Assembly: GCF_014647975.1 (NCBI RefSeq)
Contig: NZ_BMQF01000007.1
Span: 248,001-312,000 of the forward strand
DNA length: 64,000 nucleotides
Direction of reading: 5' to 3'
Source: Streptomyces fumigatiscleroticus
GTDB lineage: Bacteria > Actinomycetota > Actinomycetes > Streptomycetales > Streptomycetaceae
The notes under the pieces were generated by a model. That model saw only the letters and a list, made by a program, of their open reading frames with translations, searched no databases and was not told where the DNA came from. Position 1 is the first letter of the stretch; the number at the start of each line of letters is the position of its first letter. The position numbers were made by a program, and so were the translations under genes. Shown one piece after another: positions 1 to 8,230 of the stretch.

Positions 1-46
1 ACGAGATTCGAACTCGTGAGGGGTTGCCCCCAACACGCTTTCCAAA
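1..46 (-). tRNA. tRNA-Ser(GGA) 3' half, truncated at the anticodon loop
   Basis: Read on the minus strand this is the 3' part of a tRNA-Ser: anticodon loop TTGGAAA (anticodon GGA), the 3' arm GCGTG of the anticodon stem, a long class II variable arm (GGGG/CCCC) and a complete T arm (ACGAG-TTCGAAT-CTCGT). The acceptor end lies outside the window. The 5' arm of the anticodon stem should read CACGC, but the bases there are unrelated, so pairing stops at the edge of the loop. It cannot be a functional tRNA. A break at this place is typical of integrase att sites made by elements that insert in tRNA genes. Confidence 0.85.
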
Positions 47-75
47 TGTTCGTCTGGGGGTTCGGGGAGGGCCAG

Positions 76-1002
76 GTGCGTTCTGACCTGCGGCGGAGCC
101 GGTTGCTGGCCGTGGACGGGCCCGGGCAGCCGCTGCCGTACACCGGGCTCGTCATCGTCTACACGGTCGCCGTGCTGTCGTCGCCTCGGAAGCGGCTGGT
201 CAGCGGGGTGCTGTTGGTGGTCGCCGTGCCCGTGTCGGTGTGGCTCAACACCCGTTCGGCGCGTGAGCTGACCTTCTCCCTGTTCGTGTTCGCGGCGGCC
301 TATGTCCTCGGGCGGCTGACCGTCACGCGTCAGCGGGCGAACCGCGTCGAGGCCGAGCAGGCCGCCGCGCGGGAACGGGCGCGGATCGCCCGGGAGATGC
401 ACGACGTCCTCTCCCACGCGGTGAGCCTGATGATCGTGCAGGCCGAGGCCGGTCCGGTGGCCGTGCGCGCGGCTCCACAGCGGGCGGAGGCGGCGTTCGA
501 GGCGATCTCCGAGACGGGCCGGGACGCCATGGCCCAGCTGCGGCGGATGCTGGGGGTGCTGCGCGAGGACGGCGAGGCGGGCGGCTCCCCGCGCGCGCCG
601 CAGCCGGGGCCGGCGGATCTGCCCGATCTCCTGGACCGGGTGCGGGCCAGTGGTCTCGACGTCGTGCACGGGACGGCGGGGGCCGTGCGGCCGCTGCCGG
701 AGGCGACCGGGGCGACCGTCTTCCGGATCGTCCAGGAGGCGCTGACGAACACCGTCCGGCACGCGGACGCCCGTACCGTGTCGGTCCGCCTCGCCTACAC
801 CGAGCGTGACTTGGAGATCCGGGTGACGGACGACGGCCGTGGTCCGCGGTCCGCTTCCGGTGGCGGTCACGGACTCGTCGGCGTGCGCGAGCGGGCGGCG
901 GCGCACGGCGGTACGGCGGTCACCGGGCCGGGGCCGGACGGCCGGGGCTTCGAGGTACGGGTCCGGATCCCCGTACCCGCCGTGGCGGAGGTGGCGCGGT
1001 GA
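76..1002 (+). CDS. NarL-type sensor histidine kinase, N-terminally truncated
   Basis: This is a sensor kinase of the HisKA_3/HATPase_c class that pairs with LuxR-type response regulators. The phospho-acceptor region ARIAREMHDVLSHAVSLM and the ATPase N box (EALTNTVRHA) and G boxes (DDGRGP, GHGLVGVRER) are intact. Family members usually carry four or more membrane helices before the kinase core. Here only about two remain (PLPYTGLVIVYTVAV and FSLFVFAAAYVLG), and the frame runs upstream without a convincing start into the tRNA fragment at 1-46. The GTG at 76 is a guess; GTG 112 is also possible. The stop overlaps the regulator start by four bases. I infer that the 5' end was removed by the same event that left the tRNA scar; it may be a pseudogene. 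Confidence 0.8.
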   Translation: MRSDLRRSRLLAVDGPGQPLPYTGLVIVYTVAVLSSPRKRLVSGVLLVVAVPVSVWLNTRSARELTFSLFVFAAAYVLGRLTVTRQRANRVEAEQAAARERARIAREMHDVLSHAVSLMIVQAEAGPVAVRAAPQRAEAAFEAISETGRDAMAQLRRMLGVLREDGEAGGSPRAPQPGPADLPDLLDRVRASGLDVVHGTAGAVRPLPEATGATVFRIVQEALTNTVRHADARTVSVRLAYTERDLEIRVTDDGRGPRSASGGGHGLVGVRERAAAHGGTAVTGPGPDGRGFEVRVRIPVPAVAEVAR

Positions 1003-1712
1003 CCCTCCGGGTGGTGGTCGCCGACGACCAGGAACTGGTGCGCAGCGGTTTCGCGATGATCCTGGACGTGCAGCCGGACATCGAGGTGGTCGCGGAGGCG
1101 GGGGACGGGGCCGAAGCGGTCGAGGCGGTGCGGCGGCACGCGCCCGACGTGGCGCTGCTGGACATCCGGATGCCCCGGCTGGACGGTATCGAGGCCTGCC
1201 GTGCGATCAGCGCCGAGACCGGCTGCCGGACGGTGATGCTGACCACCTTCGACCTCGACGAGTACGTCTACGAGGCGCTGCACGCGGGCGCGAGCGGCTT
1301 TCTGCTGAAGGACGTCCGCCGGGACGATCTGGTGCACGCGGTACGGGTGGTGGCCCGGGGCGACTCCCTGCTCGCGCCGTCCGTGGCCCGGCGCCTGGTG
1401 GAGCAGTACACCCGGCCCGCCGCCGCCCGGCCGCGGCGGCCCGATCCGCGTCTGGACGCGCTGACCGGGCGGGAGCGGGAGACGCTGCTGCTGCTCGCGC
1501 GGGGGATGTCGAACGCCGAGATCGCCGAGGAACTGGTCGTCAGCGACCACACGGTCAAGACGCATGTCGGCAACGTGCTCGCCAAGCTGGGGCTGCGGGA
1601 CCGGATTCAGGCCGTGATCTGCGCCTACGAGACAGGGCTGATCACGGCCGGGGATCCCCCGCCCGGGGGACCGTCCGGGGCCGGTCCCTCCCCCGCGCCG
1701 GTGAGGAACTGA
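999..1712 (+). CDS. NarL/LuxR-family response regulator
   Basis: Two-component response regulator of 237 residues. The receiver domain (1-120) has the acidic pair D9/D10, the phospho-acceptor D55 (ALLDIRMP), the conserved Thr in VMLTTF and the Lys in FLLKD. A LuxR-type helix-turn-helix follows (LTGREREVL-like start, then NAEIAEELVVSDHTVKTHVG). The GTG start sits in a GTGA overlap with the kinase stop, so translation is coupled. Receiver and DNA-binding parts look intact, so the regulator could outlive its damaged partner. Targets are unknown. Confidence 0.93.
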   Translation: MTLRVVVADDQELVRSGFAMILDVQPDIEVVAEAGDGAEAVEAVRRHAPDVALLDIRMPRLDGIEACRAISAETGCRTVMLTTFDLDEYVYEALHAGASGFLLKDVRRDDLVHAVRVVARGDSLLAPSVARRLVEQYTRPAAARPRRPDPRLDALTGRERETLLLLARGMSNAEIAEELVVSDHTVKTHVGNVLAKLGLRDRIQAVICAYETGLITAGDPPPGGPSGAGPSPAPVRN

Positions 1713-1818
1713 CGGGAACCGGCCGCCGGAAGACCGCCTGTGCGGGCGATCCGCGCAGGCGCGCCGGTCAGAAGGATGGAGCCATCGGTGACGACGGTTC
1801 GCATCAACGGAGTTGACC

Positions 1819-3081
1819 ATGAGACCTACGCCGCACACGCATCACACGCCCCACGAGTCCCACCGCACGCTCCCTCGCACGCCCCACGAGTCCCACCGCA
1901 TGCCCCGCCGCACGCTGCTGGCCGCGGCGCTCGTCCTGGGCGTCACCGCGGGGCCGGCCGTCCTGCCGGCCGCCGCGTCCGCCCCGGCCCCGGCGGTGTC
2001 CGCACCGTCCGCGGCGCCCGCCCTTCCCGCCCCGGTGAGGGCCTCCCTGGAGGCAGCCGTCGCGGGCCTGCCGTCGGCGGACGCGACGGCCGCGCTGGTC
2101 CGGGTCGGGGGCAGCGCGGGCAGCTGGCAGGGCAGCTCAGGCGTGCACGATCTGGCGAGCGGCCGGCCGGCCGATCCGGACGCGCGTTTCCGCGCCGGGT
2201 CCGTGACCAAGGTCTTCACGGCGGCGGTCGCCCTGCAACTGGTCTCCGAGGGCCGGCTGGACCTGGACCGCAGCGCCCGCTCCTATCTGCCGGAGCTGAT
2301 CCCGGCGTCGTACAGGGGCGTCACCGTGCGGCAACTGCTCAACCACACGCACGGCATCCCGGCCCCCGACCTCCCCGGGACCACGGTCGAGGAGGCGTAC
2401 GCGAACCGCTTCCAGATCCATGATCCCCAGGACATGGTCCGCTCGGCGGTGTCCAAGCCGCGCGAGTTCGCGCCGGGCACGCGGCAGCACTACCTCAACA
2501 TCGGTTACACCATCACCGGCCTGCTGATCGAGCGCGTCACCGGTGACACGTACGAGCATCAGGCCGCCCGCCGGGTGCTGGAGCCGCTGGGGCTCCGCGA
2601 CACCTACTTCCCGGGGACGGACCCGCGCATCGCCGGACCGCACCATCACGGCTACCAGACGATGCGGCTGGACGACGGAACGACCGGGCTGCGCGACGTC
2701 ACCGTGTGGGGGGCGACGGACGCCTGGGCGGCCGGCGACCTCATCTCCACCACGGCCGATCTCGAACGGTTCACGAAGGCCCTGTTCCGGGGGCGGGTGG
2801 TGCGCGGCCCCGCGCTGGAGGAGATGTTCACGCTGCCGAAGGTGACGGACTTCAGGAGCGGCGACCCGGCCGCGTACTCCGCCGGCCTCTCCATGAAGAA
2901 GCTCGGCGGCCGTGAGGTGTGGGGCAAGACGGGCGGCCGCTGGGGCTACAACGCGGCCGTCGCCTCCACCCGCGACGGCTCGCGGACCCTGGTGTACAGC
3001 GTCAACTCCACGGACGCCAAGGGCCAGGACATGAACGAGGTGGCGATGAACATCATGGTGGCGGCCTACGGCCGGCCCTGA
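1819..3081 (+). CDS. secreted serine hydrolase, class C beta-lactamase / DD-peptidase family
   Basis: Penicillin-binding-protein-like serine hydrolase of 420 residues. Active-site motifs are visible in order: SVTK (SxxK, nucleophile Ser) after RFRAG, YLN (YxN) after RQH, and KTG in VWGKTGGRWG. A signal peptide begins at the inner MPRRTLLAAAL and ends near AAASA. The ATG at 1819 has a GGAG six bases upstream and is preferred. It adds a His/Pro-rich 27-residue extension encoded by a 33-bp-period duplication. The ATG at 1900 has no ribosome site but would give a more normal signal peptide. Probably acts on cell-wall peptides or D-amino-acid esters; the exact substrate cannot be read. Confidence 0.9.
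   Translation: MRPTPHTHHTPHESHRTLPRTPHESHRMPRRTLLAAALVLGVTAGPAVLPAAASAPAPAVSAPSAAPALPAPVRASLEAAVAGLPSADATAALVRVGGSAGSWQGSSGVHDLASGRPADPDARFRAGSVTKVFTAAVALQLVSEGRLDLDRSARSYLPELIPASYRGVTVRQLLNHTHGIPAPDLPGTTVEEAYANRFQIHDPQDMVRSAVSKPREFAPGTRQHYLNIGYTITGLLIERVTGDTYEHQAARRVLEPLGLRDTYFPGTDPRIAGPHHHGYQTMRLDDGTTGLRDVTVWGATDAWAAGDLISTTADLERFTKALFRGRVVRGPALEEMFTLPKVTDFRSGDPAAYSAGLSMKKLGGREVWGKTGGRWGYNAAVASTRDGSRTLVYSVNSTDAKGQDMNEVAMNIMVAAYGRP
1845..1900 (+). repeat. 33-bp-period tandem duplication in leader of serine hydrolase
   Basis: A 23-bp block containing CCCCACGAGTCCCACCGCA occurs at 1845-1867 and again at 1878-1900. It encodes the repeated TPHESHR pattern just before the signal peptide. Confidence 0.85.
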
Positions 3082-3096
3082 GCGGGCGGTGCACGC

Positions 3097-3129
3097 GCCC
3101 CGGGCACCGGAACGAGCGGTGCCCGGGGC
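3097..3129. terminator. bidirectional terminator hairpin
   Basis: Perfect 13-bp stem (GCCCCGGGCACCG / CGGTGCCCGGGGC) with a 7-base loop, between two convergent genes. No T-run, as is usual in Streptomyces. Confidence 0.8.
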
Positions 3130-3141
3130 CGCTGCCTCCGC

Positions 3142-3615
3142 TCAGGCGAACTGACCGACCCGGTACTCGCCCGCGGGCTGGCGGACGATGACGTTCACCC
3201 GGTTGTAGGCGTTGATGAGGGCGATGAGGGAGACCAGGGCGGTGAGCTGGTCCTCGTCGTAGTGCTTGGCTGCGTCGGCCCAGGCCTCGTCCGTGACGCC
3301 GCCGGACGCGTCGGCGATGCGGGTGCCCTGCTCCGCGAGTTCCAGGGCGGCACGCTCGGCGTCGGTGAAGACCGTGGCCTCCCGCCAGGCCGCGACGAGG
3401 TTGAGGCGCACCTGGGTCTCGCCGGCCGCCGCGGCCTCCTTGGTGTGCATGTCGGTGCAGAAGCCGCAGCCGTTGATCTGGCTGGCGCGGATCTTCACCA
3501 GCTCCTGTGTCGCGGCGGGCAGCGTGGAATCCGCGATCACCTTGCCCGCCGAGTTGAAGTGCTTCAGAAGCTTGGCCGTGACCTGGTTGCCGAAGAGGTT
3601 CAAGCGCGCGTCCAT
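3142..3615 (-). CDS. carboxymuconolactone decarboxylase / AhpD-like protein
   Basis: A 157-residue protein of the AhpD/CMD fold. The peroxidase-type motif CGFCTDMH (CxxCxxxH) is present near residue 54, preceded by the typical KIRASQINGCGFC context. Such proteins are disulfide-active alkylhydroperoxidase-like enzymes. The ATG at 3615 has GGAG upstream on the minus strand. It stands alone, converging on the serine hydrolase. The family assignment is firm; the physiological electron donor is not visible. Confidence 0.93.
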   Translation of the reverse strand: MDARLNLFGNQVTAKLLKHFNSAGKVIADSTLPAATQELVKIRASQINGCGFCTDMHTKEAAAAGETQVRLNLVAAWREATVFTDAERAALELAEQGTRIADASGGVTDEAWADAAKHYDEDQLTALVSLIALINAYNRVNVIVRQPAGEYRVGQFA

Positions 3616-4015
3616 CGTGGGCTCCTTCGCCGTTTCCGGTGCTTGCACATCACTGACGGAGGGTCCCGGCGGGATGTGACACGGCCGGGTGTGACGTGCG
3701 TCTCCCTCCGTCGTACCTCGGCTGTCCGGCACCGGGACGGGAGGCGACTCCTCGCGGTGGCCCGCGTGGCGTACGGCAGCGGGGGCGCTCCGCCCGCGGA
3801 ACCGTCCCGCAGTCGCCGTACCGGGCCCTGCGCCGGCCCGGCGGAGGCGCAGGCGCCGCCGGTCCGGGCGCCGGGGCGCGGTGCCGCGCCGAAACGGCGG
3901 CTTCCGGCCGTTGTGCGGTCCGTGCCGGAGGGGTTCGCCCACCGTGTTTCGATCAAATGTGCGGGTACCCAGCGGACGGATCCGACCTCACCGGAGTGTG
4001 CAGAGGAGGAGAGCC
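3616..4015. other. 400-bp intergenic region
   Basis: Holds the promoter of the leftward AhpD-like gene and, at its right end, the SigB-type promoter of the rightward stress operon (listed separately). Between them I see no gene with credible start, codon pattern or family. Confidence 0.6.
3944..3968 (+). promoter_or_regulatory. SigB-type stress promoter
   Basis: GTGT, 15 bases, then GGGTAC. This matches the Streptomyces SigB consensus GNNT-N14-16-GGGTAY. It lies 47 bases before the ATG at 4016 of an operon whose families (DUF1469, DUF3618) are typical osmotic-stress genes. Inference from sequence only. Confidence 0.7.
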
Positions 4016-4816
4016 ATGGACCGCACCGAAGGGCCCGAACGGCCGTACCGGCAGAGCGCGGAGGCCACGGCCGGCCGCGCGGCCCAGGAAGGGGCCCAGC
4101 ACGGCGCACACGTCGTCCGGGAGAAGGGACAGGACGTCGCGGGCACGGCCCGGCAGGGCGCGGAGCAGGTGCTCCGGGAGACCGCGGACCGGGGCCGGGA
4201 CGTCTACGAGCGGTTCCGGGAGCAGGTCTCGGACGAGGCCGGTGCGCAGGTGCGGCGGCTGTCCGCCCATGTGCGCCACCTCGCCGAGGAGCTGCGGCAC
4301 ATGAGCGAGAGCGCCAAGCCGGAGTCGTCCGCCGCCTCGCTGGTGCACCGGGTGTCCGAGCACGGGCAGCAGCTCGCCGACCGGCTCGACCGGCAGGGCC
4401 CGGGCGAACTTCTCGACGACGTACGGGACTTGGCGCGGCGGCGGCCGGGGGTGTTCCTCGCGGGCGCGGCGCTGGCCGGGTTCGCCGTGTCGCGGCTGGG
4501 CCGGGGCGTCACCGCGGCCGGCGGTACCGACGCCGGGGCCGACTACGAGGAGCGGGCGGCCCAGGCTCCGCCGCTGCCGCCGTCGGCACGCGAGCAGCTG
4601 CCGCCCTCGGCCGCCGACGAGCAGCGGCAGCACCTGTCCGCCGAGGAACAGCGGCAGCCTCCGTTCGCCCGGGGACCGCAGCAGCCTTCGTTCACCCGGG
4701 GACCGCAGCCCCCGTCCGCGTACGAGCCGCAGCCCGGACTGCACGGTGGCGAGGGACCCGCGCCGCCCGCACGGCATCCGGAAGCCGGGCCCGGGCAGCC
4801 GGGCAGGGGGTGGTGA
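4016..4816 (+). CDS. stress-associated amphipathic protein, first gene of DUF1469/DUF3618 operon
   Basis: A 266-residue protein I cannot assign to a named family with certainty. Residues 1-100 are Ala/Gln/Glu/Arg-rich amphipathic repeats (AQEGAQHGAHVVREKGQ, TARQGAEQVLRE), resembling LEA-like or apolipoprotein-like helices. A short hydrophobic segment follows (GVFLAGAALAGFAVSRLG, about 143-160). The C-terminal third is disordered and rich in Pro/Gln. The ATG at 4016 has GAGGAGGAG just upstream. It is translationally coupled to the next gene (GTGA overlap). The SigB-type promoter points to a membrane-linked osmotic or oxidative stress role. Confidence 0.85.
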   Translation: MDRTEGPERPYRQSAEATAGRAAQEGAQHGAHVVREKGQDVAGTARQGAEQVLRETADRGRDVYERFREQVSDEAGAQVRRLSAHVRHLAEELRHMSESAKPESSAASLVHRVSEHGQQLADRLDRQGPGELLDDVRDLARRRPGVFLAGAALAGFAVSRLGRGVTAAGGTDAGADYEERAAQAPPLPPSAREQLPPSAADEQRQHLSAEEQRQPPFARGPQQPSFTRGPQPPSAYEPQPGLHGGEGPAPPARHPEAGPGQPGRGW

Positions 4817-5358
4817 CCTTGGCCTCCCCACCGGTCGAACGGCCCGGCCCGTCCCGGGCCCGGTCACCGCAGGTCCAGCCGCCGCAGAACCGGCCACCGC
4901 AGGTCCGGCCGCCGCAGACCCGATCGCCGCAGACCCGGGTGTCGTACCCGTCCGCGCCCGCCGCACCGGCGGCGCGCGATGGCGAGGCGTCGGTCGGGGA
5001 TCTGATCAGTGACATCGCCGGCGATCTGTCGCGGCTGGTGCGCGACGAAGTGGCGCTGGCCAAGGCGGAGGTGAAGGAGGAGGCCGGCAAGGCGGGCAGG
5101 GCCGCGAGTCTGTACGGCGGCGCGGGCTACGCCGCCGGGCTGGCGCTGCTGCTGGGCAGCCTCGCGGCCGTGTACGGCCTCCGGCATGTCGTCGACCTCG
5201 CCTGGGCCGCCCTGATCATCACCGGGGTGTGGGCCCTGATCGGCGCGGTTCTGTACGCCGTCGGGCGCCGGCGGATGCGCGGGGTGCGGCTGACGCCCGA
5301 ACGGTCACTGGAGTCGTTGAAGGAGGACGCGAAATGGGCGCGACACCCGACCAGTTGA
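4813..5358 (+). CDS. phage holin family / DUF1469 membrane protein
   Basis: A 181-residue Phage_holin_3_6 (DUF1469) protein. After a Pro/Gln-rich lead of about 55 residues comes the conserved core VGDLISDIAGDLSRLVRDEVALAKAE, then two membrane helices (YAAGLALLLGSLAAVYGL and AALIITGVWALIGAVLYAVG). Despite the family name these chromosomal proteins are not phage lysis genes. The start GTG overlaps the preceding TGA; the 3' end overlaps the next gene by 25 bases. It is the middle gene of a three-gene stress operon. Confidence 0.9.
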   Translation: MTLASPPVERPGPSRARSPQVQPPQNRPPQVRPPQTRSPQTRVSYPSAPAAPAARDGEASVGDLISDIAGDLSRLVRDEVALAKAEVKEEAGKAGRAASLYGGAGYAAGLALLLGSLAAVYGLRHVVDLAWAALIITGVWALIGAVLYAVGRRRMRGVRLTPERSLESLKEDAKWARHPTS

Positions 5359-5966
5359 GGCAGGACGCCGACGCCACCCGCGCGCATCTGGCACAGACGG
5401 CGGACCGGCTCGTCGAGCGGGTCAGCCCGCCCCGGGTCGTACGCCGCAAGGCGCACGCCGCGCGCAGCCGCCTCGGCGGCGTCAAGGAGCGGGTGATGGG
5501 CACGGTCCGGTCCGCCACGCCCTCCCCCTCCGACCTGGGCGACACCGTGCGCGAGACCACCGGGCAACTGGGCGAGCAGGTACAGCGCGTGCCCGGGCAG
5601 GTACGCCGGCAGACGGAGGGCACTCCGCTCGCCGCCGGGCTGATCGCCTTCGGGACCGGCATGGTCGTCGGGGCCCTGTTCCCGGCGACGAGTGCCGAGG
5701 AGCGCATGGGGCAGCGGGTCCGCGAGCACTCCGGGGAGCTGGCCGAACCCGCGGCGGAGAAGGTGCGCGAGGCCGCCCAGGAGATCACCGAGGGGCTGCG
5801 CGAGCCCGCCCGGGAGGCCGCCTCCTCCGTGGCGGAGACCGCACAGGAGGCCGCGCGCTCCACGGCCGAGGAGGCACGCCAGTCCGCTCGCGAGGGCGCC
5901 GAGGAGCTGCGCCGTACCGGACGGCAGACGGCCCAGGAGAGCCGCCGCCGGTCCAAGGGCCGCTGA
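5334..5966 (+). CDS. DUF3618 family protein
   Basis: A 210-residue DUF3618 protein. The N-terminus (GATPDQLRQDADATRAHLAQTADRL) is the family signature. A glycine-rich hydrophobic segment (GLIAFGTGMVVGALF) lies near 100-115. A long Ala/Glu/Arg helix with repeated EAAQE/AREAA patterns forms the tail, similar in style to the first gene of the operon. AAGGAGG precedes the ATG at 5334, which lies inside the preceding gene. Likely a membrane-peripheral stress protein; mechanism unknown. Confidence 0.9.
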   Translation: MGATPDQLRQDADATRAHLAQTADRLVERVSPPRVVRRKAHAARSRLGGVKERVMGTVRSATPSPSDLGDTVRETTGQLGEQVQRVPGQVRRQTEGTPLAAGLIAFGTGMVVGALFPATSAEERMGQRVREHSGELAEPAAEKVREAAQEITEGLREPAREAASSVAETAQEAARSTAEEARQSAREGAEELRRTGRQTAQESRRRSKGR

Positions 5967-5982
5967 ACGCGGTCCCCGGCCC

Positions 5983-6016
5983 GGGTCCCTGGGGCGGCAC
6001 GGCGTCCCAGGGGCCC
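5983..6016. terminator. bidirectional terminator hairpin
   Basis: An 11-bp stem, GGGTCCCTGGG against CCCAGGGGCCC with one G-U pair, between the convergent DUF3618 and beta-helix genes. Confidence 0.65.
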
Positions 6017-6059
6017 GGCACGCGGTCGGGGCGGCGGCCCCGCACGCGCCCGGCCGTGT

Positions 6060-7682
6060 TCACCTCTCGTTCTCCCGCCAGCTCACGCCGTCCGGTTCCG
6101 TGTCGAAGCGGGTGGCGGCGACGGCGTTGCCCGTGAAGTCGTTGCCGGAGATCCGGCCGCCGGACCAGGAGGCGGCGTCGGTGATCCACAGGGCGTGGGT
6201 CTGGGTTTGGGTGCCGGGCCGCTGGTCGTCCCAGAAGCGGTTGCCGAGCAGGTGGTGCCGGGTGACGCCGGCCGCCGCCGTGAGGCCGGCCCGCAGGACG
6301 GGGGCGCCGGTGAGGCGGTAGGGAGTACCGGCGGCGGGGGGCGTGTCGCCGGGCCAGGCCGAGCGGGCGCCGGGGCGGGACGGTGCCAGGGCCAGCGTCG
6401 TGCCGGTGTTGGACATGACCAGCGCGGTGCGGTCCCCGACCGTCAGTTCCTTGCCGCGGTGGGCGTCGGGGAGCCAGTCGGCGTGCTCGTCGGTCAGGGA
6501 CAGGAGCCCGTGGCGGACGCCCTGGCCGCCGCCCGAGGCGGCCGGTGCGCTGCGGCGGCCGTTGTTGCGGACGCGGTTGCCGGAGAACGCCGACTCCCTG
6601 AGGGGGGCGTCGAGGCGGATGCCGTCCAGGCCGTTGTCCCGGATGTCGTTGGACTCCAGGACGAGGTCCGTGGCCGGGTGCTGTTCGCCCCCGGCGAGGT
6701 TGTGCTGCCAGTAGCCGTGGCGGCCGTTGGCGCTGATGCGGTTGCCGCGGAAGGAGTAGGGGCCGGGGCTGTTGCCGAAGCCGATGCCGTCGCGGACGTT
6801 GCCGTCGATGACACAGCCGGTGACGATGCCGCCCCGGCCGGCGACGCCCGCGGTGCCCTGCGACGACACGTCGAACCCGGCCCAGTGGTTGCCGATCATC
6901 GTAGAGGAGGTGACCAGCAGCCCGTCCGCGCCCCAGTCGGAGATGCCGAAGCGGTTGTCCTCGGCGTGGCAGGCCGTGATGCGGATGCCGCGGGGCGGCG
7001 GCCACTTGCCCTCCTGCAACTCCACGAAGATGCCGTTGGTGCCGTTGCCGAGCGCGGTGCAGGCGGTCAGCGTCAGACGCTCGGTCATGCCCCAGCCGCC
7101 GATGCCGATCCCGATGCCCGCGCCGCCCATCTTCTCGCCGGGGTCCTGCCGTCCGCACCGCTGGGCCGTCACGCCCTCCACGACCGTGTCCTGGAGGAAG
7201 TCGCAGCCGAAGCCGGTGGCCGCGGAGTCGTGCACGTACAGGTCGGTGAAGCGGCCGCGCAGCACGTACTGGAGGCCCAGCCCCTTGGCCAGCGGGTCGT
7301 ACTCCTGCGTCCACACGCCGGAGGCGTCGATCTCGAAGTGCGCGAACGTGAGGTCGGCGAGGTGGTGGTCCGGGCCCGCGCCGTGCTGGGCGGCGGTGAA
7401 CCAGGCCAGCGGCACCGGTGTGTTCCTGGCCCCGGGGTTGGACAGCGCGAAGCAGGTCGCGCCGCGGCCCGCGCCGATCAGGGAGACGCCGCTGCGCCAG
7501 AGCGTGGGCGCGTCCCGGATCACGTAGAGGCCGGCGGGGACGCGGATGGTGCGCGGGCGGCCGTCGGCGGCACAGGCCCGTCCCAGCGTGTCGACCAGCT
7601 CCTGGAGGGCCGGCTGGTCGTTGGTGGTGCCGTCCCCGGCCAGGCCGTGGGCGCGGGCGTCCACCGTCAACGGCACGGTCAT
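6060..7682 (-). CDS. right-handed parallel beta-helix protein (pectate-lyase-3 type)
   Basis: A 540-residue protein. The N-terminal VDARAHGLAGDGTTNDQPALQELVD is the Pectate_lyase_3/end-rhamnosidase signature. Repeated short turns with Asn and Gly (SGNRVRNNG, GNSPGPYSFRGNRISANG, ISGNDFTGN) build a right-handed beta helix through most of the length. No signal peptide is visible at the ATG. Members bind or cut polysaccharide; substrate not readable. It converges on the stress operon and diverges from the DUF6479 gene. Confidence 0.85.
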   Translation of the reverse strand: MTVPLTVDARAHGLAGDGTTNDQPALQELVDTLGRACAADGRPRTIRVPAGLYVIRDAPTLWRSGVSLIGAGRGATCFALSNPGARNTPVPLAWFTAAQHGAGPDHHLADLTFAHFEIDASGVWTQEYDPLAKGLGLQYVLRGRFTDLYVHDSAATGFGCDFLQDTVVEGVTAQRCGRQDPGEKMGGAGIGIGIGGWGMTERLTLTACTALGNGTNGIFVELQEGKWPPPRGIRITACHAEDNRFGISDWGADGLLVTSSTMIGNHWAGFDVSSQGTAGVAGRGGIVTGCVIDGNVRDGIGFGNSPGPYSFRGNRISANGRHGYWQHNLAGGEQHPATDLVLESNDIRDNGLDGIRLDAPLRESAFSGNRVRNNGRRSAPAASGGGQGVRHGLLSLTDEHADWLPDAHRGKELTVGDRTALVMSNTGTTLALAPSRPGARSAWPGDTPPAAGTPYRLTGAPVLRAGLTAAAGVTRHHLLGNRFWDDQRPGTQTQTHALWITDAASWSGGRISGNDFTGNAVAATRFDTEPDGVSWRENER

Positions 7683-7813
7683 GCGGGCGCTCCCTCCGGT
7701 GCGACGGCCCGTGGCCGGACCGCTTCCGCGGTGGCCGCCGGGTACCCCGCGCCACCCTGATCATCCGGGCATTCCGGGCACTCTTCGGCCCTCCGTCCGC
7801 GATAATTCGGGGC

Positions 7814-8185
7814 ATGAGTACGGCAGCGTACGAAGTACTGGCCGCGTCCCATGACGTGTTCAACGTCGCCGGGGCCTTCATCGGCGGGCTGGTCGTCGCC
7901 GGCGCGCTGGTCTGGGCCGTACGTGTCGGCCTGCGGGTCCTGGATCAGGAATCCGACCGCCCCCGTCCCGAGGAGCAGCCGAGGCTGCCCGTCACCGGAC
8001 CGGTCCACGAGATCCGGGAGATGCGGGAGCCGGACGAGGTGCCGGCCGCGGCCGACGGAAGCCCACGGCTCATGCCCTACGAGCTCCGTCACGCGGGAAG
8101 CCGGCGGGGAAAGGACCAGCAACGCCTGCGCTGGCTGCCCGGGAAGAGCGGTGGCTTCGGCAGCGGAGGCCTCGGGAACGTGTGA
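7814..8185 (+). CDS. DUF6479-like small membrane protein
   Basis: A 123-residue protein with one N-terminal membrane helix (AGAFIGGLVVAGALVWAVRVG, about 18-38), then a charged Pro/Glu/Arg tail with REMREPDEVP and a Gly-rich end. The pattern matches short Streptomyces DUF6479 proteins. GATAAT lies eight bases before the ATG, so the transcript may be leaderless. A GGGTAC with a possible GCTT 14 bases upstream (7722-7745) could be a second, SigB-type, promoter; evidence is weak. Function unknown. Confidence 0.8.
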   Translation: MSTAAYEVLAASHDVFNVAGAFIGGLVVAGALVWAVRVGLRVLDQESDRPRPEEQPRLPVTGPVHEIREMREPDEVPAAADGSPRLMPYELRHAGSRRGKDQQRLRWLPGKSGGFGSGGLGNV

Positions 8186-8230
8186 GCCGGTCCGGCTCGG
8201 CCGGCACCGACAGCGGTGGCGGCGACCGCC

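Noticed and set aside
3262-4812. Long open frame on the plus strand across the AhpD-like gene and the first stress gene
   Set aside because: It is the antisense or shifted shadow of two well-supported genes; only its last part, from GTG 4813, is a real gene (DUF1469).
4813-5358. Prophage holin
   Set aside because: The family name is misleading; there are no phage genes around and the operon is a stress operon.
7722-7745. SigB promoter before the DUF6479 gene
   Set aside because: GCTT-N14-GGGTAC fits formally, but the site is far from the start and a GATAAT element lies nearer; kept only as a remark.
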